Source: Bin5 sp963662575 (lineage in GTDB: Bacteria > Chloroflexota > Anaerolineae > Caldilineales > Caldilineaceae). From it: 64,000 nucleotides of DNA. The position numbers and the translations under genes were made by a program. The notes under the pieces are model-generated. The model ran no database searches, was not told where the DNA came from, and worked only from the letters and a program-made list of their open reading frames with translations. The number at the start of each line of letters is the position of its first letter. The stretch's first letter is position 1. Positions 45,272 to 53,903 of the stretch are shown in pieces. The stretch lies in the NCBI GenBank assembly GCA_963662575.1, contig OY759723.1, forward strand, positions 310,001 through 374,000, read 5' to 3'.

Positions 45272-45622
45272 TTACTCTCTTGCCAAAAGTGTCCCGACTC
45301 GCTCCAAAACTGCATCAAGCAGATCCACTGGCAGAGCAGAAATCAAGGTTGCATTTCTCGCCTTCCAGTCCATGCTCTTGACCTGATCTGCGAGAATCAC
45401 CCCTGTCACCTCCACCCCTGTAGAGATGGCAACTTCAAAGGGATACCCCTTGACCTGATTGGTAATCGGACAGAGAATAGCCAATCCTGTTTTGCCGTTA
45501 TAGGATTCCGGTGAGAGTACAACGGCGGGACGACGCCCCGCCTGTTCATGTCCCGTCTGAGGGGTAAAATCGATCCAAATTGCATCGCCGCGCCGTGGGA
45601 CGTAATCGGGCTTTGCCGTCAT
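45272..45622 (-). CDS. mazF: MazF/PemK family endoribonuclease toxin
   Basis: MazF toxins cleave mRNA at short sequences. The 116-residue product has the family start VPRRGDAIWIDFTPQTGHEQAGRRPAVVLSPESYN, the LAILCPITNQVKGYPFEVAI strand pair and GVILADQVKSMDW with the catalytic-site Asp/Gln region. The catalytic Arg in the first loop and the Thr/Ser in the second are present in usual positions. The frame is complete. Its ATG overlaps the end of mazE by four bases, the classic coupled arrangement, so antitoxin is made first. Confidence 0.93.
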   Translation of the reverse strand: MTAKPDYVPRRGDAIWIDFTPQTGHEQAGRRPAVVLSPESYNGKTGLAILCPITNQVKGYPFEVAISTGVEVTGVILADQVKSMDWKARNATLISALPVDLLDAVLERVGTLLARE

Positions 45623-45858
45623 CCTTCACGACCCACCGCAGGCCCGGAGTCCACTTCGGCGTGCAAATTATGCTCGGTCACCTGGGCAAGGAGATCATCC
45701 AATTTCAGAGAGGGTGGCTGCACTGGCGCAATGACTAACTCATCCCCGCGCAGCGATAATCTGACCGTTGAGTTAGCTTCGAGTCCAAGCTGGGTTGCAA
45801 GGGGTTTGGGGATGCGCAGGGCCAAACTGTTGCCCCATTTCTGCACGCGAGATTCCAT
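45619..45858 (-). CDS. mazE: MazE family (AbrB-type) antitoxin
   Basis: The 79-residue protein starts with the swapped-hairpin AbrB/SpoVT motif (RVQKWGNSLALRIPKPLATQLGLEANSTVRLSLRGDELVI), which binds the operon promoter. It ends in an acidic tail (LDDLLAQVTEHNLHAEVDSG) that would wrap around and block MazF. GGAG lies 12 bases before the ATG at 45858. It is the first gene of the mazEF pair; the promoter region lies within the non-coding stretch above 45858. Confidence 0.92.
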   Translation of the reverse strand: MESRVQKWGNSLALRIPKPLATQLGLEANSTVRLSLRGDELVIAPVQPPSLKLDDLLAQVTEHNLHAEVDSGPAVGREG

Positions 45859-46135
45859 ATTTTCTATTCTCCAGAGTTACTCGTTTCAGTGAAAATACTT
45901 TTAGTGTAAGCAGCTTCGTAGATACAATGAGTATACGTCGCGAGATGGGATCTGCCAAGTTTGGCCTTCTGCAGTGCAGTGCCAGAAGGCATTGAGAGTC
46001 ACCTTAACCGACCGGTGTCACAAGATTTCGAGATGACAGTCTTGCGGGAACATGCTGTATAGCCCTCCCGTGCCAGCAGCGCGGATTTTTTCTTATGGCG
46101 TCGGGCCTTGGCGGGCGTGGTAACGGTCCCGAAAT
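45859..46135. other. Divergent intergenic region between mazE and the 46136 promoter
   Basis: About 277 bp containing the mazEF promoter and its likely MazE operators. AT-rich sequence around 45885-45935 is the most probable promoter site. No gene is seen. Confidence 0.4.
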
Positions 46136-46164
46136 TTGGACTCTGTTACCTTCCTATATATAAT
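46136..46164 (+). promoter_or_regulatory. Strong consensus-like sigma-70 promoter with long leader
   Basis: TTGGAC (46136-46141), a 17-bp spacer and a perfect TATAAT (46159-46164). Transcription would start near 46171, leaving a ~284-base untranslated leader before the cyclase gene at 46455. Confidence 0.65.
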
Positions 46165-46406
46165 AGCGCTTGGCGCAGAAACTAGTGAGACTTTTGACAT
46201 GTTTGCGTCTCGTCCCCTACAGATGCTTGAACTGCATAGAAACGCTCACATTCGCCAAGACGAACTTCACCTCTTTCCTGGTCATTGCCGACTTACAACG
46301 TCAGATCCTCCGAATGTTACAGGCACGATGGGAAAGGTCCTGCTTCTCAATAGCAATGTGAGGCCAAGTTTTCGGATAAGGCCAGAACGGTTGAACGCCC
46401 GATAAA

Positions 46407-46432
46407 GCCTGCAGCGCGCGCCGCTGTCAGGC
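46407..46432 (+). other. Leader hairpin upstream of the cyclase gene
   Basis: GCCTGCAGCG (46407-46416) pairs with CGCTG and CAGGC (46422-46432) with one bulged T and a five-base GC loop. It lies 22 bases before the start codon and just before the ribosome-binding GGAG, so it could modulate translation. Confidence 0.5.
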
Positions 46433-46454
46433 GGGCAAACCTTGGAGAACCGGC

Positions 46455-47177
46455 ATGGGGCGTAAAGTCATTGACTTGAGCATGCCCGTACACAACGATA
46501 TGGTGGTTTTCCCGCGGGTGACGCGGCCGACGTTGTTGATGTATGAAGATTGGGAAGGTTTTGCCAGCGGCATCGGTGCGGCAGAACATGGTGTCACCTC
46601 TCTGACGGCACATTATTTGACCATACTTGGAGACCACGTCGGGACGCACATTGACGCGCTGAAGCACCTGGTTCCCGGCAAGCCTGGACCAGAAGGGATT
46701 CCAATCGAGTTTTGCTACGGTGATGGCGTGCTGCTGGATTTCCGGCACAAGGAAAATGGAGCCGGTATCACGGTGGCCGACATGGAAGAGGCTGTGGGCA
46801 AGATAGGATATGAGATCAAGCCGCTTGATCTGGTACTCATTTGGACGGGGGCGGGCAGTTACAATGATGAGGAAAGGTACCTGAGCGAGCACAGTGGCAT
46901 GACCCGCGACGCGACGCTTTGGTTGATCGACCGCGGGGTCAAGGTGATGGGTATTGACGCGGTTACTTTCGACCCGCCGGTATGGGCGATGTTTGAACGC
47001 AAGGAGTTTTGGGAGGCCCATCGCGTCATGAACGAGCATGAGTACTATCATGTTGAGAACCTCTGCAATCTGGAGCAGATCCCGCGGACGCACGGGTTCA
47101 CACTTTCGATGCTGCCGGTGAAGTGGGTGGGGTCGACGGGTGCGCCGGTGAGGGCGGTTGCCATTGTGGAGGATTGA
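46455..47177 (+). CDS. Cyclase family protein (kynurenine formamidase-like metal hydrolase)
   Basis: The 240-residue protein belongs to the cyclase/KynB family of Mn- or Zn-dependent amidohydrolases and lactonases. The signature HVGTHIDALKH at about 61-71 gives the His-x-x-x-His-x-Asp metal ligands. KVIDLSMPVHNDMVVFP opens the fold and MGIDAVTFDPP near 175 is a second conserved stretch. The substrate is unknown; formamides and lactones are typical. TTGGAG lies shortly before the ATG. A strong promoter with a long leader lies upstream, and a solute-binding-protein gene follows after 178 bp, so this gene may open the catabolic region. Confidence 0.87.
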   Translation: MGRKVIDLSMPVHNDMVVFPRVTRPTLLMYEDWEGFASGIGAAEHGVTSLTAHYLTILGDHVGTHIDALKHLVPGKPGPEGIPIEFCYGDGVLLDFRHKENGAGITVADMEEAVGKIGYEIKPLDLVLIWTGAGSYNDEERYLSEHSGMTRDATLWLIDRGVKVMGIDAVTFDPPVWAMFERKEFWEAHRVMNEHEYYHVENLCNLEQIPRTHGFTLSMLPVKWVGSTGAPVRAVAIVED

Positions 47178-47355
47178 GCCGCCCACATTCGGTTGCGAGC
47201 GAGGCTTTTTTGGGGGAAGCGTGATTTGGCCGTTGATTGCGTCGAGGTTCAATCTCAATTGGAACCATTTCTGCGGCGTATTTGGGCGGTAACATTATCG
47301 AGAGTCTGACGGAAGACTGTCTTTTGTCTTTAACCTTCAATTCAAGGAGAAAAGC

Positions 47356-48825
47356 ATGAAAAATCTCAGCAGACGTTCCTTCCTGCAGTCAATGGGGATG
47401 GCCGGCGCCGGTGTGGCGCTTGCGGCCTGCGCGGCTCCCGCGCCTGCGGCCCAGGATGCGGCCGGTGACGAGATGAGCGGAGAGCCGGGCATGACCGGCG
47501 ACCTGCAGATCTGGGTCCAGCACTATACACCTACGGAGAGTATGGAACAGGGCCCCAATAACCCCCTTCCCCACAACATGATCCAGGTCATCTCAGATGA
47601 GTACATGGCGGATCATCCCGGGGCCACGGTCGAGATCATCAGGAAGCCGGACAACCTGGCCTCCCACGAGTGGATCGTGACGCAGCAGGCCGGCGGCACA
47701 ATTCCTCACATCGTCTGGACGCACTCCTTCTGGACGCAGGATGAGATTGACAAGAATTGGTGGATTCCGCTGGATCCGTTCTTCGAACAGCCCAACCCTT
47801 ATGTAGCGGCTGGAGACCCGGGCAGCGAGCGCTGGCTGGACCAGTTCTACGAAATTCCCACCGAGGCCAAACGCGGGCCGGACGGCAAGCACTATGTGGT
47901 GCCGATCGACTTGGTTACGACGTTCTTCTTCTTTAACCAGAACGTTTTCGACGAGCATGGTCTGTCGGCTCCGAGCACGTACGGTGAGTGGATCGAGGTA
48001 CAGGAGGCGCTGCTGGAGACAGAAACAATTCCCAACGCCCGGCTGGCCTGGTACGAGTCGCAAGTTGGCGCGATGCTTTACGCCAAGAAGGACGACATAA
48101 TCAACGCTGACGGCGGCGTTGCCTCGCTGGAAGAGGTCGGCTGTGCCATGAAGAACGGGCTTTACAGCGCCACAGACCCCGAATATGGGGACTGGTTCCG
48201 ACTGGTCAAGCAGTTGATTCCCTATCTGGCGCCGGACTGGGCGGCAGAGGGTGCGGACTTCAACCGCAAGTTCCTCCAAAAAGATGTGGCTGTATTTGAA
48301 GACGGCAGTTGGCGCTTCGGCTATCTCAAGGCCGATCCACTGGTCGATTTCGAGTGGAGCACCTTCTACGCTCCGACTATCACCGAGGCTGATTCACCGT
48401 ATGCGATAGGCGAAGCGGCCCCGCCGATCGGGGGCGCAACTGCGGCCCAGTGGGCGCTGGCAACCAAGACGGAGCAGGATGGAATTGTGCCGCTGGCGGT
48501 GGACTTCCTTCGCTACGTGACTGCTCCCCAGAACGCAGGCCGGATGATTTCGGAGACGGGCACGTTCCTGCCCAATATCAAGGGCGTTGACGTCAATCCC
48601 GATCTGAAGGAACCGTTGAAAGCCATCACTGAAGGGTTGGGCGAGGCCGGCATGGTAACCTATCCCGACAAGATCGGCACCGAACAGCGCGAGAAGATTT
48701 CGGCCGTCTGGACCGACTTCAAGTTGGACGTCGTAACGCAGGACGAGGCCGCAGAGAAGATCAACGAATTGCTGCTCGAGTACGCGGATGAGGCGATTGA
48801 GAAGAATGGCTGGGACTGCGGTTAA
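47356..48825 (+). CDS. Tat-exported lipoprotein, ABC sugar-type solute-binding protein
   Basis: The 489-residue family 1 extracellular solute-binding protein has a twin-arginine leader (NLSRRSFLQSMGMAGAGVALAAC) with a lipobox, so it would be exported folded by Tat and lipidated at the Cys. The mature part shows the SBP pattern: LQIWVQHYTPTES, PGATVEIIRKPDN, YVVPIDLVTTFFFFNQNVFDEHGLSAPSTYGEWIEVQEALLE, VAVFEDGSWRFGYLKADP. The ligand is probably a sugar or oligosaccharide. Two permease genes follow. The ATPase is not encoded here, so a shared MsmK-like ATPase elsewhere is likely. AAGGAG lies before the ATG. Confidence 0.93.
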   Translation: MKNLSRRSFLQSMGMAGAGVALAACAAPAPAAQDAAGDEMSGEPGMTGDLQIWVQHYTPTESMEQGPNNPLPHNMIQVISDEYMADHPGATVEIIRKPDNLASHEWIVTQQAGGTIPHIVWTHSFWTQDEIDKNWWIPLDPFFEQPNPYVAAGDPGSERWLDQFYEIPTEAKRGPDGKHYVVPIDLVTTFFFFNQNVFDEHGLSAPSTYGEWIEVQEALLETETIPNARLAWYESQVGAMLYAKKDDIINADGGVASLEEVGCAMKNGLYSATDPEYGDWFRLVKQLIPYLAPDWAAEGADFNRKFLQKDVAVFEDGSWRFGYLKADPLVDFEWSTFYAPTITEADSPYAIGEAAPPIGGATAAQWALATKTEQDGIVPLAVDFLRYVTAPQNAGRMISETGTFLPNIKGVDVNPDLKEPLKAITEGLGEAGMVTYPDKIGTEQREKISAVWTDFKLDVVTQDEAAEKINELLLEYADEAIEKNGWDCG

Positions 48826-48827
48826 TC

Positions 48828-48862
48828 GTTTTTAGTAGTCAGTTTTTGGTTTTTAGTGAGCT
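48828..48862. repeat. Heptamer array, unit GTTTTTA
   Basis: Five units in 7-base register: three are GTTTTTA or GTTTTTG and two (GTAGTCA, GTGAGCT) are diverged. It starts three bases after the SBP stop codon. Confidence 0.65.
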
Positions 48863-48913
48863 TCTACTTGCTGAAGATGTTTACTAAGGGCTAGAAACTC
48901 CAGGCCGATTAGA

Positions 48914-48955
48914 GCAGGTGGGTTCCATGGCGAAATGCTCGTGGAGCCCACCTGC
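48914..48955 (+). other. Long intercistronic hairpin between SBP and permease genes
   Basis: GCAGGTGGG-T-TCCA (48914-48927) pairs with TGGA-G-CCCACCTGC (48942-48955), a 14-bp stem with one G-T pair. It lacks a T tract. It probably stabilises or partly terminates the SBP message, as in other ABC sugar operons. Confidence 0.65.
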
Positions 48956-48978
48956 ATTGTGGAAACGGGAAAAGCGCT

Positions 48979-49944
48979 ATGACAACGGAAGAGATTCGCG
49001 CACCTGCGTCACACGCTACGGTGGCCAGGCCGTCGGTACCGCAAGAGAGGCAGGCCACGCTAGGGCAGCGTATCTATCGCTACCGGTTCGTTTACCTGAT
49101 GCTGGTCCCCACTTTTGCGCTGCTGCTGACCTTCAACTATTACCCGGCCTTTATGGGGCTATACCGGGCCTTTTTCAAGTGGGATATCGGCCTGCAGCCG
49201 GAGTTTCTGGGGTTGGGGAACTTCGAGAAGCTTTTCATCAGGGATGATACTTTCCTTAAGTCGCTGCGCCATGTGAGCCTGCTCACGTCATGGCGGGTGA
49301 TCAGTGCGGTCACGTTTCCCTTCATCGTCGCCGAGTTGATCTTCAACCTGCGTAGTCACGTACACAAGTACGCCTACCGCGTCCTGACGATCCTGCCGGC
49401 GGTGGTGCCGGGCATCGTCATTTTACTGCTTTGGCAGTTCATCTATGACGGTACGCACGGTCTTTTGAACGCTTTCCTTGAGGGTATAGGACTGGAAGAC
49501 TGGCAGAAGCCGTGGCTGGGTAGCCCGAAAACAGCACTTTATGCGGTTACGTTCATGGGCTTCCCATGGGTGGGTGGTGTCACTGTACTTATCTACCTGG
49601 CGGGCCTGCAGGGCATTTCGGATGAAATTATCGACAGTTCACTGGTAGACGGATGCTCCGGCCTGCGGCGTCTTTTCGCGATCGACATACCTCTCATTCT
49701 CGGTCAGTTCAAGTTGATCATCGTTTTGGCGGTCATCGGCGGCCTGCAGGGCTGGGTAGCCGTATTTGTGATGACGGCCGGCGGGCCGGGGACTGCGAGT
49801 ATGGTACCTGGGCTTTGGATGTATAATAACGCCTTTTTGTGGAACAAGATGGGTTATGCTTCCGCAATCGGGATGTTCTTGTTTGTGCTGATAATGGGTC
49901 TGACGATCTTGAATGTGAAGTTCGTCAAGACGGGTGATTATTGA
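48979..49944 (+). CDS. ABC sugar-type transporter permease (MalF/UgpA type)
   Basis: The 321-residue permease has six membrane helices, beginning with FVYLMLVPTFALLLTFNYYPAF near 35-55, after a polar ~30-residue N-terminus. The cytoplasmic EAA loop reads EIIDSSLVDGCSGLRRLFAIDIPLI, where Asp-Gly is the canonical contact to the ATPase. It would pair with the MalG-type permease that follows and receive substrate from the upstream SBP. An 85-bp gap separates it from the next permease. The ATG has only a weak purine-rich stretch before it. Confidence 0.92.
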   Translation: MTTEEIRAPASHATVARPSVPQERQATLGQRIYRYRFVYLMLVPTFALLLTFNYYPAFMGLYRAFFKWDIGLQPEFLGLGNFEKLFIRDDTFLKSLRHVSLLTSWRVISAVTFPFIVAELIFNLRSHVHKYAYRVLTILPAVVPGIVILLLWQFIYDGTHGLLNAFLEGIGLEDWQKPWLGSPKTALYAVTFMGFPWVGGVTVLIYLAGLQGISDEIIDSSLVDGCSGLRRLFAIDIPLILGQFKLIIVLAVIGGLQGWVAVFVMTAGGPGTASMVPGLWMYNNAFLWNKMGYASAIGMFLFVLIMGLTILNVKFVKTGDY

Positions 49945-50029
49945 GTGGCGCGAGGTTCGTGAACAGGAGTTGCCGGGGCACCGGCCAGGGATAGGAGCAG
50001 GGTCACCCGGACGACAGGAGAGTTGAGCG

Positions 50030-50911
50030 ATGACAGTACTGGAAGGACAACCGCAACCGGTGCAACGTATGTCGTTGGGCGCTAGCTGGCGCCGCGCCTG
50101 GCGCACGGGAGATTGGTGGCGGCATCTGGGACTGGGCGCCTTCCTGTTTTTCATGTTTCTGCCATTTATCATCACGATAATCATTTCGTTCAAGGATATC
50201 CCGCAGTTCGACCATTACCCGTTCACTGTCACGTTTCCGCTCCATCCCGATAACTATCTTGAAGCCTGGCGCATCGTCTCCCGCTACATTTTGAATAGCA
50301 TAATAACCAGCGGCACGTCGGTGGTTGGCATGGTTATTCTGGCGGCGATTGCAGCGTGGGCGTTTGCCCGCTATCCTTTCCCGGGTAGAGATATCTTCTT
50401 TTTTGGCGTGTTGGCCCTATTGATGGTGCCTGGGGAACTTACGCTGATTCCGGCTTTCCTGCTGGTTAAGGACCTTGGTCTGCTGAATACGCGTTGGGTT
50501 TTGATCGCCCCTTACATCGCGGGCGGGCAGGTTTTTGCCATCTTCATCCTACGGCAGTTCTTCGAAGCTCTGCCGGGCGAGATGTTCGAAGCGGCGAGGA
50601 TCGACGGCGCCAGTGAGTTGCAGGTATTCCGTCACATTGGCATCCCGCTTTCGCAGTCGATACTTGGCGTCGTCGCAATTATGCACGTTCTGAGCACATG
50701 GAACGACGTTATCTGGCCTCTGGTTACACTCCGCAGTAACGAACTGATGACCCTGACCATCGGACTCTATGCATTTCGAACCGCCTGGTACACGATTTGG
50801 GGTCCTCTGATGGCGGGTTATGTAATCGCTTCGATTCCTCTCATCATTTTGTTCGCCTTTACCAGCCGCCTGTTTGTCGAAGGGCTTAGCTCCGGCGCCA
50901 TCAAGATGTAA
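50030..50911 (+). CDS. ABC sugar-type transporter permease (MalG/UgpE type)
   Basis: The 293-residue permease has six helices, the first being LGLGAFLFFMFLPFIITIIISF near 38-60. The EAA loop EMFEAARIDGASELQVFRHIGIPL at about 184-207 carries the invariant Gly after Asp. The C-terminal FVEGLSSGAIKM is typical of MalG-like proteins. AGGAGAG precedes the ATG by seven bases. It forms the transmembrane pore with the upstream MalF-type protein. The next gene, an FtsX-type permease, starts only 40 bp later but belongs to a different transporter class. Confidence 0.93.
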   Translation: MTVLEGQPQPVQRMSLGASWRRAWRTGDWWRHLGLGAFLFFMFLPFIITIIISFKDIPQFDHYPFTVTFPLHPDNYLEAWRIVSRYILNSIITSGTSVVGMVILAAIAAWAFARYPFPGRDIFFFGVLALLMVPGELTLIPAFLLVKDLGLLNTRWVLIAPYIAGGQVFAIFILRQFFEALPGEMFEAARIDGASELQVFRHIGIPLSQSILGVVAIMHVLSTWNDVIWPLVTLRSNELMTLTIGLYAFRTAWYTIWGPLMAGYVIASIPLIILFAFTSRLFVEGLSSGAIKM

Positions 50912-50951
50912 GCTGCTTGGGAGCGTTGCGGTCTCTCCTGAGAATACTTCA

Positions 50952-53825
50952 ATGCGTTCCGTTTACAGCTATCTTGGCCTCTGGAGAATTGCTCTCCGGC
51001 GATTCAGTTCCGAACCGGTTCTGACAATTTGTCTTCTGCTCGGTTGGAGCGTTGTGGTGGCGCTGGCATCGGCGCCGCCGATGTACACCGATGCGGCCAA
51101 CCGTTCGCTGTTGCAGCATGAGCTGCAGACAGTACCCAACCGCTCCGCATTCTCATTTTTTTATCATTATGTAAAAGGGTCGAGCGTCGAAGGCGCCGAT
51201 TGGCAGGACTATTATGCTCTGAACCAGTACATGGAGACTCGCTACACGCAGGATTTGGGACTCCCGTACAGGTCGGACATGCACTATGTCAAGAGCGATC
51301 TGCTGCAGGTGTTTCCGGTTCGGGACGGGGAGTACGAACTGCGGGACCAGCCTCTTTTGCGAGGCTACCTGGGCTTTATCGACAGGATGGAGGAGTACGT
51401 TTCGATTGTTGAGGGCGGGCTGCCGGCGCAGGACAGCAGTGAGGGGGGCAACGGCGACGTAGTCGACGTCCTGGCCAGCCAAGCATTCGCGGTCGAGGCC
51501 GGATTGCAGGTAGGGGAGAGATACACACTTTTCGACCCAAGCGTGCGTACGCCCAACGGGGGCGTTATGCGACTGGAGGTTCCGGTACGCATTGCTGGCA
51601 TCTGGATTCCACGTGCGGAGGGCGGCGCCAAGTGGCTTTTGCCGCCGGCGTCCTTTGCAAACGTCTTTCTTGTTCCGAAGGATAGATATGTTGGGGAGAT
51701 TGGGGCCAGAGTTCCGCACGCGCTGACAGATGTCGGGTGGTACAGGGTGGTCAGCGGCGATTCGGTACGCGCCGAGGATGTAGACAGGTTTCTGGGCAGG
51801 GTTAACTATGTCGACCGACAGATAAAGAACGTGATTTCGACTGCATATCTAGAGCTTTCCCCCGTTTCTGCGCTCAGACGCTACCAGCTTTCAGCATCCG
51901 CCCAAGCCGTTCTCCTGCTTCTGTTCAGCATTCCCATTCTTGGGCTGGTACTCTACTTTATAGTTCTGGTTGCGGACAGCACAGTGAAGCGCCAGCAGAT
52001 AGAGATTTCGATCCTGAAGAGCCGGGGGGCAACGACGGGTCAGGTCTTCTCCATTTATCTGCTCCAGGGAGTTACGCTTGGGATCGTCGCGCTGGCAATT
52101 GGGCCGCTGTTAGGTCAGGTGGTGGCGCGGTTCATAGGCGGGACGCGTTTCTTTATGACATTTGATGGGCAGTCACCGCTGCAGATCGAGGCGACTGCGA
52201 CCAGTATGACCTATACATTTGTCGCGATCGGAGGCGCCCTTTTTGCAACCGTGCTGCCGGCAATGGGCGCGGCGCGGCTGGCGATCGTCGAAGCCAAGCA
52301 GGAGGTGAGCCGCCGCCAACGCCGCTCCTTCTGGGAGCGCTCGTACCTTGACTTTCTGCTGTTGGGCGTAGCGGGTTACGGATACTATTTGCTCAAGACG
52401 CAGGGGCGGATCGCCTTTCTGCAGACTGATGTTCCCACCGATCCGCTGGACAATCCGTTGCTATTTTTGGCGCCGGCGCTTTTTATACTGGCGGTCGCGC
52501 TTGTCGCCGCCCGTCTTTTTCCTCTCATTGCAGCCGCCTTGAGTTTGCTGTGGTCGCGCCTGGGCGGGGTCTCGATGCTGTTGGCCTTCTATAACCTGGC
52601 ACGAACGGGCAGGGTCTACACAAGCCTGTTGTTGTTGCTGATCCTGACAACAAGCCTGGGCACTTTTACAGCGTCAATGGCGCGCACGCTTGACGCGAAT
52701 CTGGTGGCGCGCATTTTCTACGAGGTGGGAGCGGACGTCACCCTGACCGAAGGGGCGGCGCTGCGGATGTTACCTTCCGACGATGACGCCGCGGCTGACG
52801 CGGAAGAGGAATTTGTCTGGATCAACTTACCGGTGGATGAGCACCGCCAGGCGCCTGGGGTCAAAGCGGCAACCAGAATTGGCGAGTTCCCCGTTTCCAC
52901 GCGCGTGGGCAGTAGGCTAGTCAGCGGCCGGCTCTTTGGCATCGACCGCAACCATTTCCCCGAGGTCGCGTATTTCCGACGGGACTTTGCTGATGCTTCC
53001 CTGGGTGCGCTAATGAATGCGTTGGCGGTGGAGTATGGTGGTGTTATTGTCAGCCAGTCGATGTTGGACACTCTGGGTCTACAGGTTGGCGACTCGATCG
53101 CGCTGAGCGGGCTTGTCTCCGCCAGCAATGCGACATTTGATTTTCAGATAGTAGGGGCGATGGAATATTTTCCGACCGTCTACCCGGAGGACGGCGAATT
53201 CTTTGTCGCCAATCTGAACTACATTTTTTCGCTGCTGGGCCACGAGGTTCCTTACAGGGTGTGGCTCGCCACGGAAGAAGCCATCGATCCGGAGCAGTTG
53301 ACCAATTCATTGGATGATCTTGGTTACAGAATACTGTCAATCGAAGATGCACATTCGGAGTTGGCGGAGGAGCAGGCGCGGCCCGCGCGCGTCGGCCTGT
53401 TCGGCTTTCTTTCGGTGGGTTTCATCGCCGTCGCCATGCTGAGTGTGCTGGCGCTGGTGATATATTCGGCGCTGTCGTTTCGCCAGCGATTCATCCAGCT
53501 CGGCATTCTGCGAGCGATGGGTCTTTCGACCAGTCAGCTCGTCTTTTCACTGGGCGGCGAACAGGTGATGGTTACTACAGCGGGCATTGCTGCCGGCAGT
53601 TACCTGGGTCTGCTAAGCAGCTACCTTTTCATTCCCTTCTACCAGATTGGGTACGATGAGGCCGATTTGATCCCGCCGTTCGTTGTGCAGATAGCTTGGG
53701 ATGATGTGGCGCAATTGGTGCTGGCGATGCTGATCATGGTGCTGGCGGCCGCGATCGGCACGCTTTGGCTGCTTGTGCGGATGAAGACTTTCCAAGCGGT
53801 GAAAATGGGCGAGGCGCTCGCCTGA
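50952..53825 (+). CDS. Large FtsX-type ABC transporter permease (second of two paralogues)
   Basis: The ~957-residue permease has the same layout as the minus-strand permease at 28809. A short N-terminal cytoplasmic stretch (RSVYSYLGLWRIALRRF) and a helix (LTICLLLGWSVVVALASAPPMYTDAANRSLLQHEL) are followed by a large extracytoplasmic domain. Next come an FtsX helix block (VLLLLFSIPILGLVLYFIVLVADSTVKRQQIEISILKSRGATTGQVF), a middle block (LLLLLILTTSLGTFTASMARTLD), a second extracytoplasmic domain and the final FtsX block (FIQLGILRAMGLSTSQLVFSLGGEQVM). No ATPase is adjacent. The frame is open 78 bp upstream inside the preceding gene, but the ATG at 50952 matches the paralogue's start. Its ribosome-binding site is weak. 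Confidence 0.87.
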   Translation: MRSVYSYLGLWRIALRRFSSEPVLTICLLLGWSVVVALASAPPMYTDAANRSLLQHELQTVPNRSAFSFFYHYVKGSSVEGADWQDYYALNQYMETRYTQDLGLPYRSDMHYVKSDLLQVFPVRDGEYELRDQPLLRGYLGFIDRMEEYVSIVEGGLPAQDSSEGGNGDVVDVLASQAFAVEAGLQVGERYTLFDPSVRTPNGGVMRLEVPVRIAGIWIPRAEGGAKWLLPPASFANVFLVPKDRYVGEIGARVPHALTDVGWYRVVSGDSVRAEDVDRFLGRVNYVDRQIKNVISTAYLELSPVSALRRYQLSASAQAVLLLLFSIPILGLVLYFIVLVADSTVKRQQIEISILKSRGATTGQVFSIYLLQGVTLGIVALAIGPLLGQVVARFIGGTRFFMTFDGQSPLQIEATATSMTYTFVAIGGALFATVLPAMGAARLAIVEAKQEVSRRQRRSFWERSYLDFLLLGVAGYGYYLLKTQGRIAFLQTDVPTDPLDNPLLFLAPALFILAVALVAARLFPLIAAALSLLWSRLGGVSMLLAFYNLARTGRVYTSLLLLLILTTSLGTFTASMARTLDANLVARIFYEVGADVTLTEGAALRMLPSDDDAAADAEEEFVWINLPVDEHRQAPGVKAATRIGEFPVSTRVGSRLVSGRLFGIDRNHFPEVAYFRRDFADASLGALMNALAVEYGGVIVSQSMLDTLGLQVGDSIALSGLVSASNATFDFQIVGAMEYFPTVYPEDGEFFVANLNYIFSLLGHEVPYRVWLATEEAIDPEQLTNSLDDLGYRILSIEDAHSELAEEQARPARVGLFGFLSVGFIAVAMLSVLALVIYSALSFRQRFIQLGILRAMGLSTSQLVFSLGGEQVMVTTAGIAAGSYLGLLSSYLFIPFYQIGYDEADLIPPFVVQIAWDDVAQLVLAMLIMVLAAAIGTLWLLVRMKTFQAVKMGEALA

Positions 53826-53903
53826 CCGACACTGCAGCGGGCGCGGAATGAATAGTAGATGTACCGCAATTGCAGTCATTGACGAATTGCCACAGGAGGC
53901 ACA

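Noticed and set aside
41356..45858. The sulfatase-AlbA_2-LOG-HEAT-MazEF stretch as a complete known defence island
   Set aside because: Only the MazEF pair is an established module; no restriction, CBASS, BREX or similar core gene is present.
46136..46405. Small plus-strand frames upstream of the cyclase gene
   Set aside because: They begin inside the predicted promoter or leader, lack homology, and fit better as an untranslated leader.
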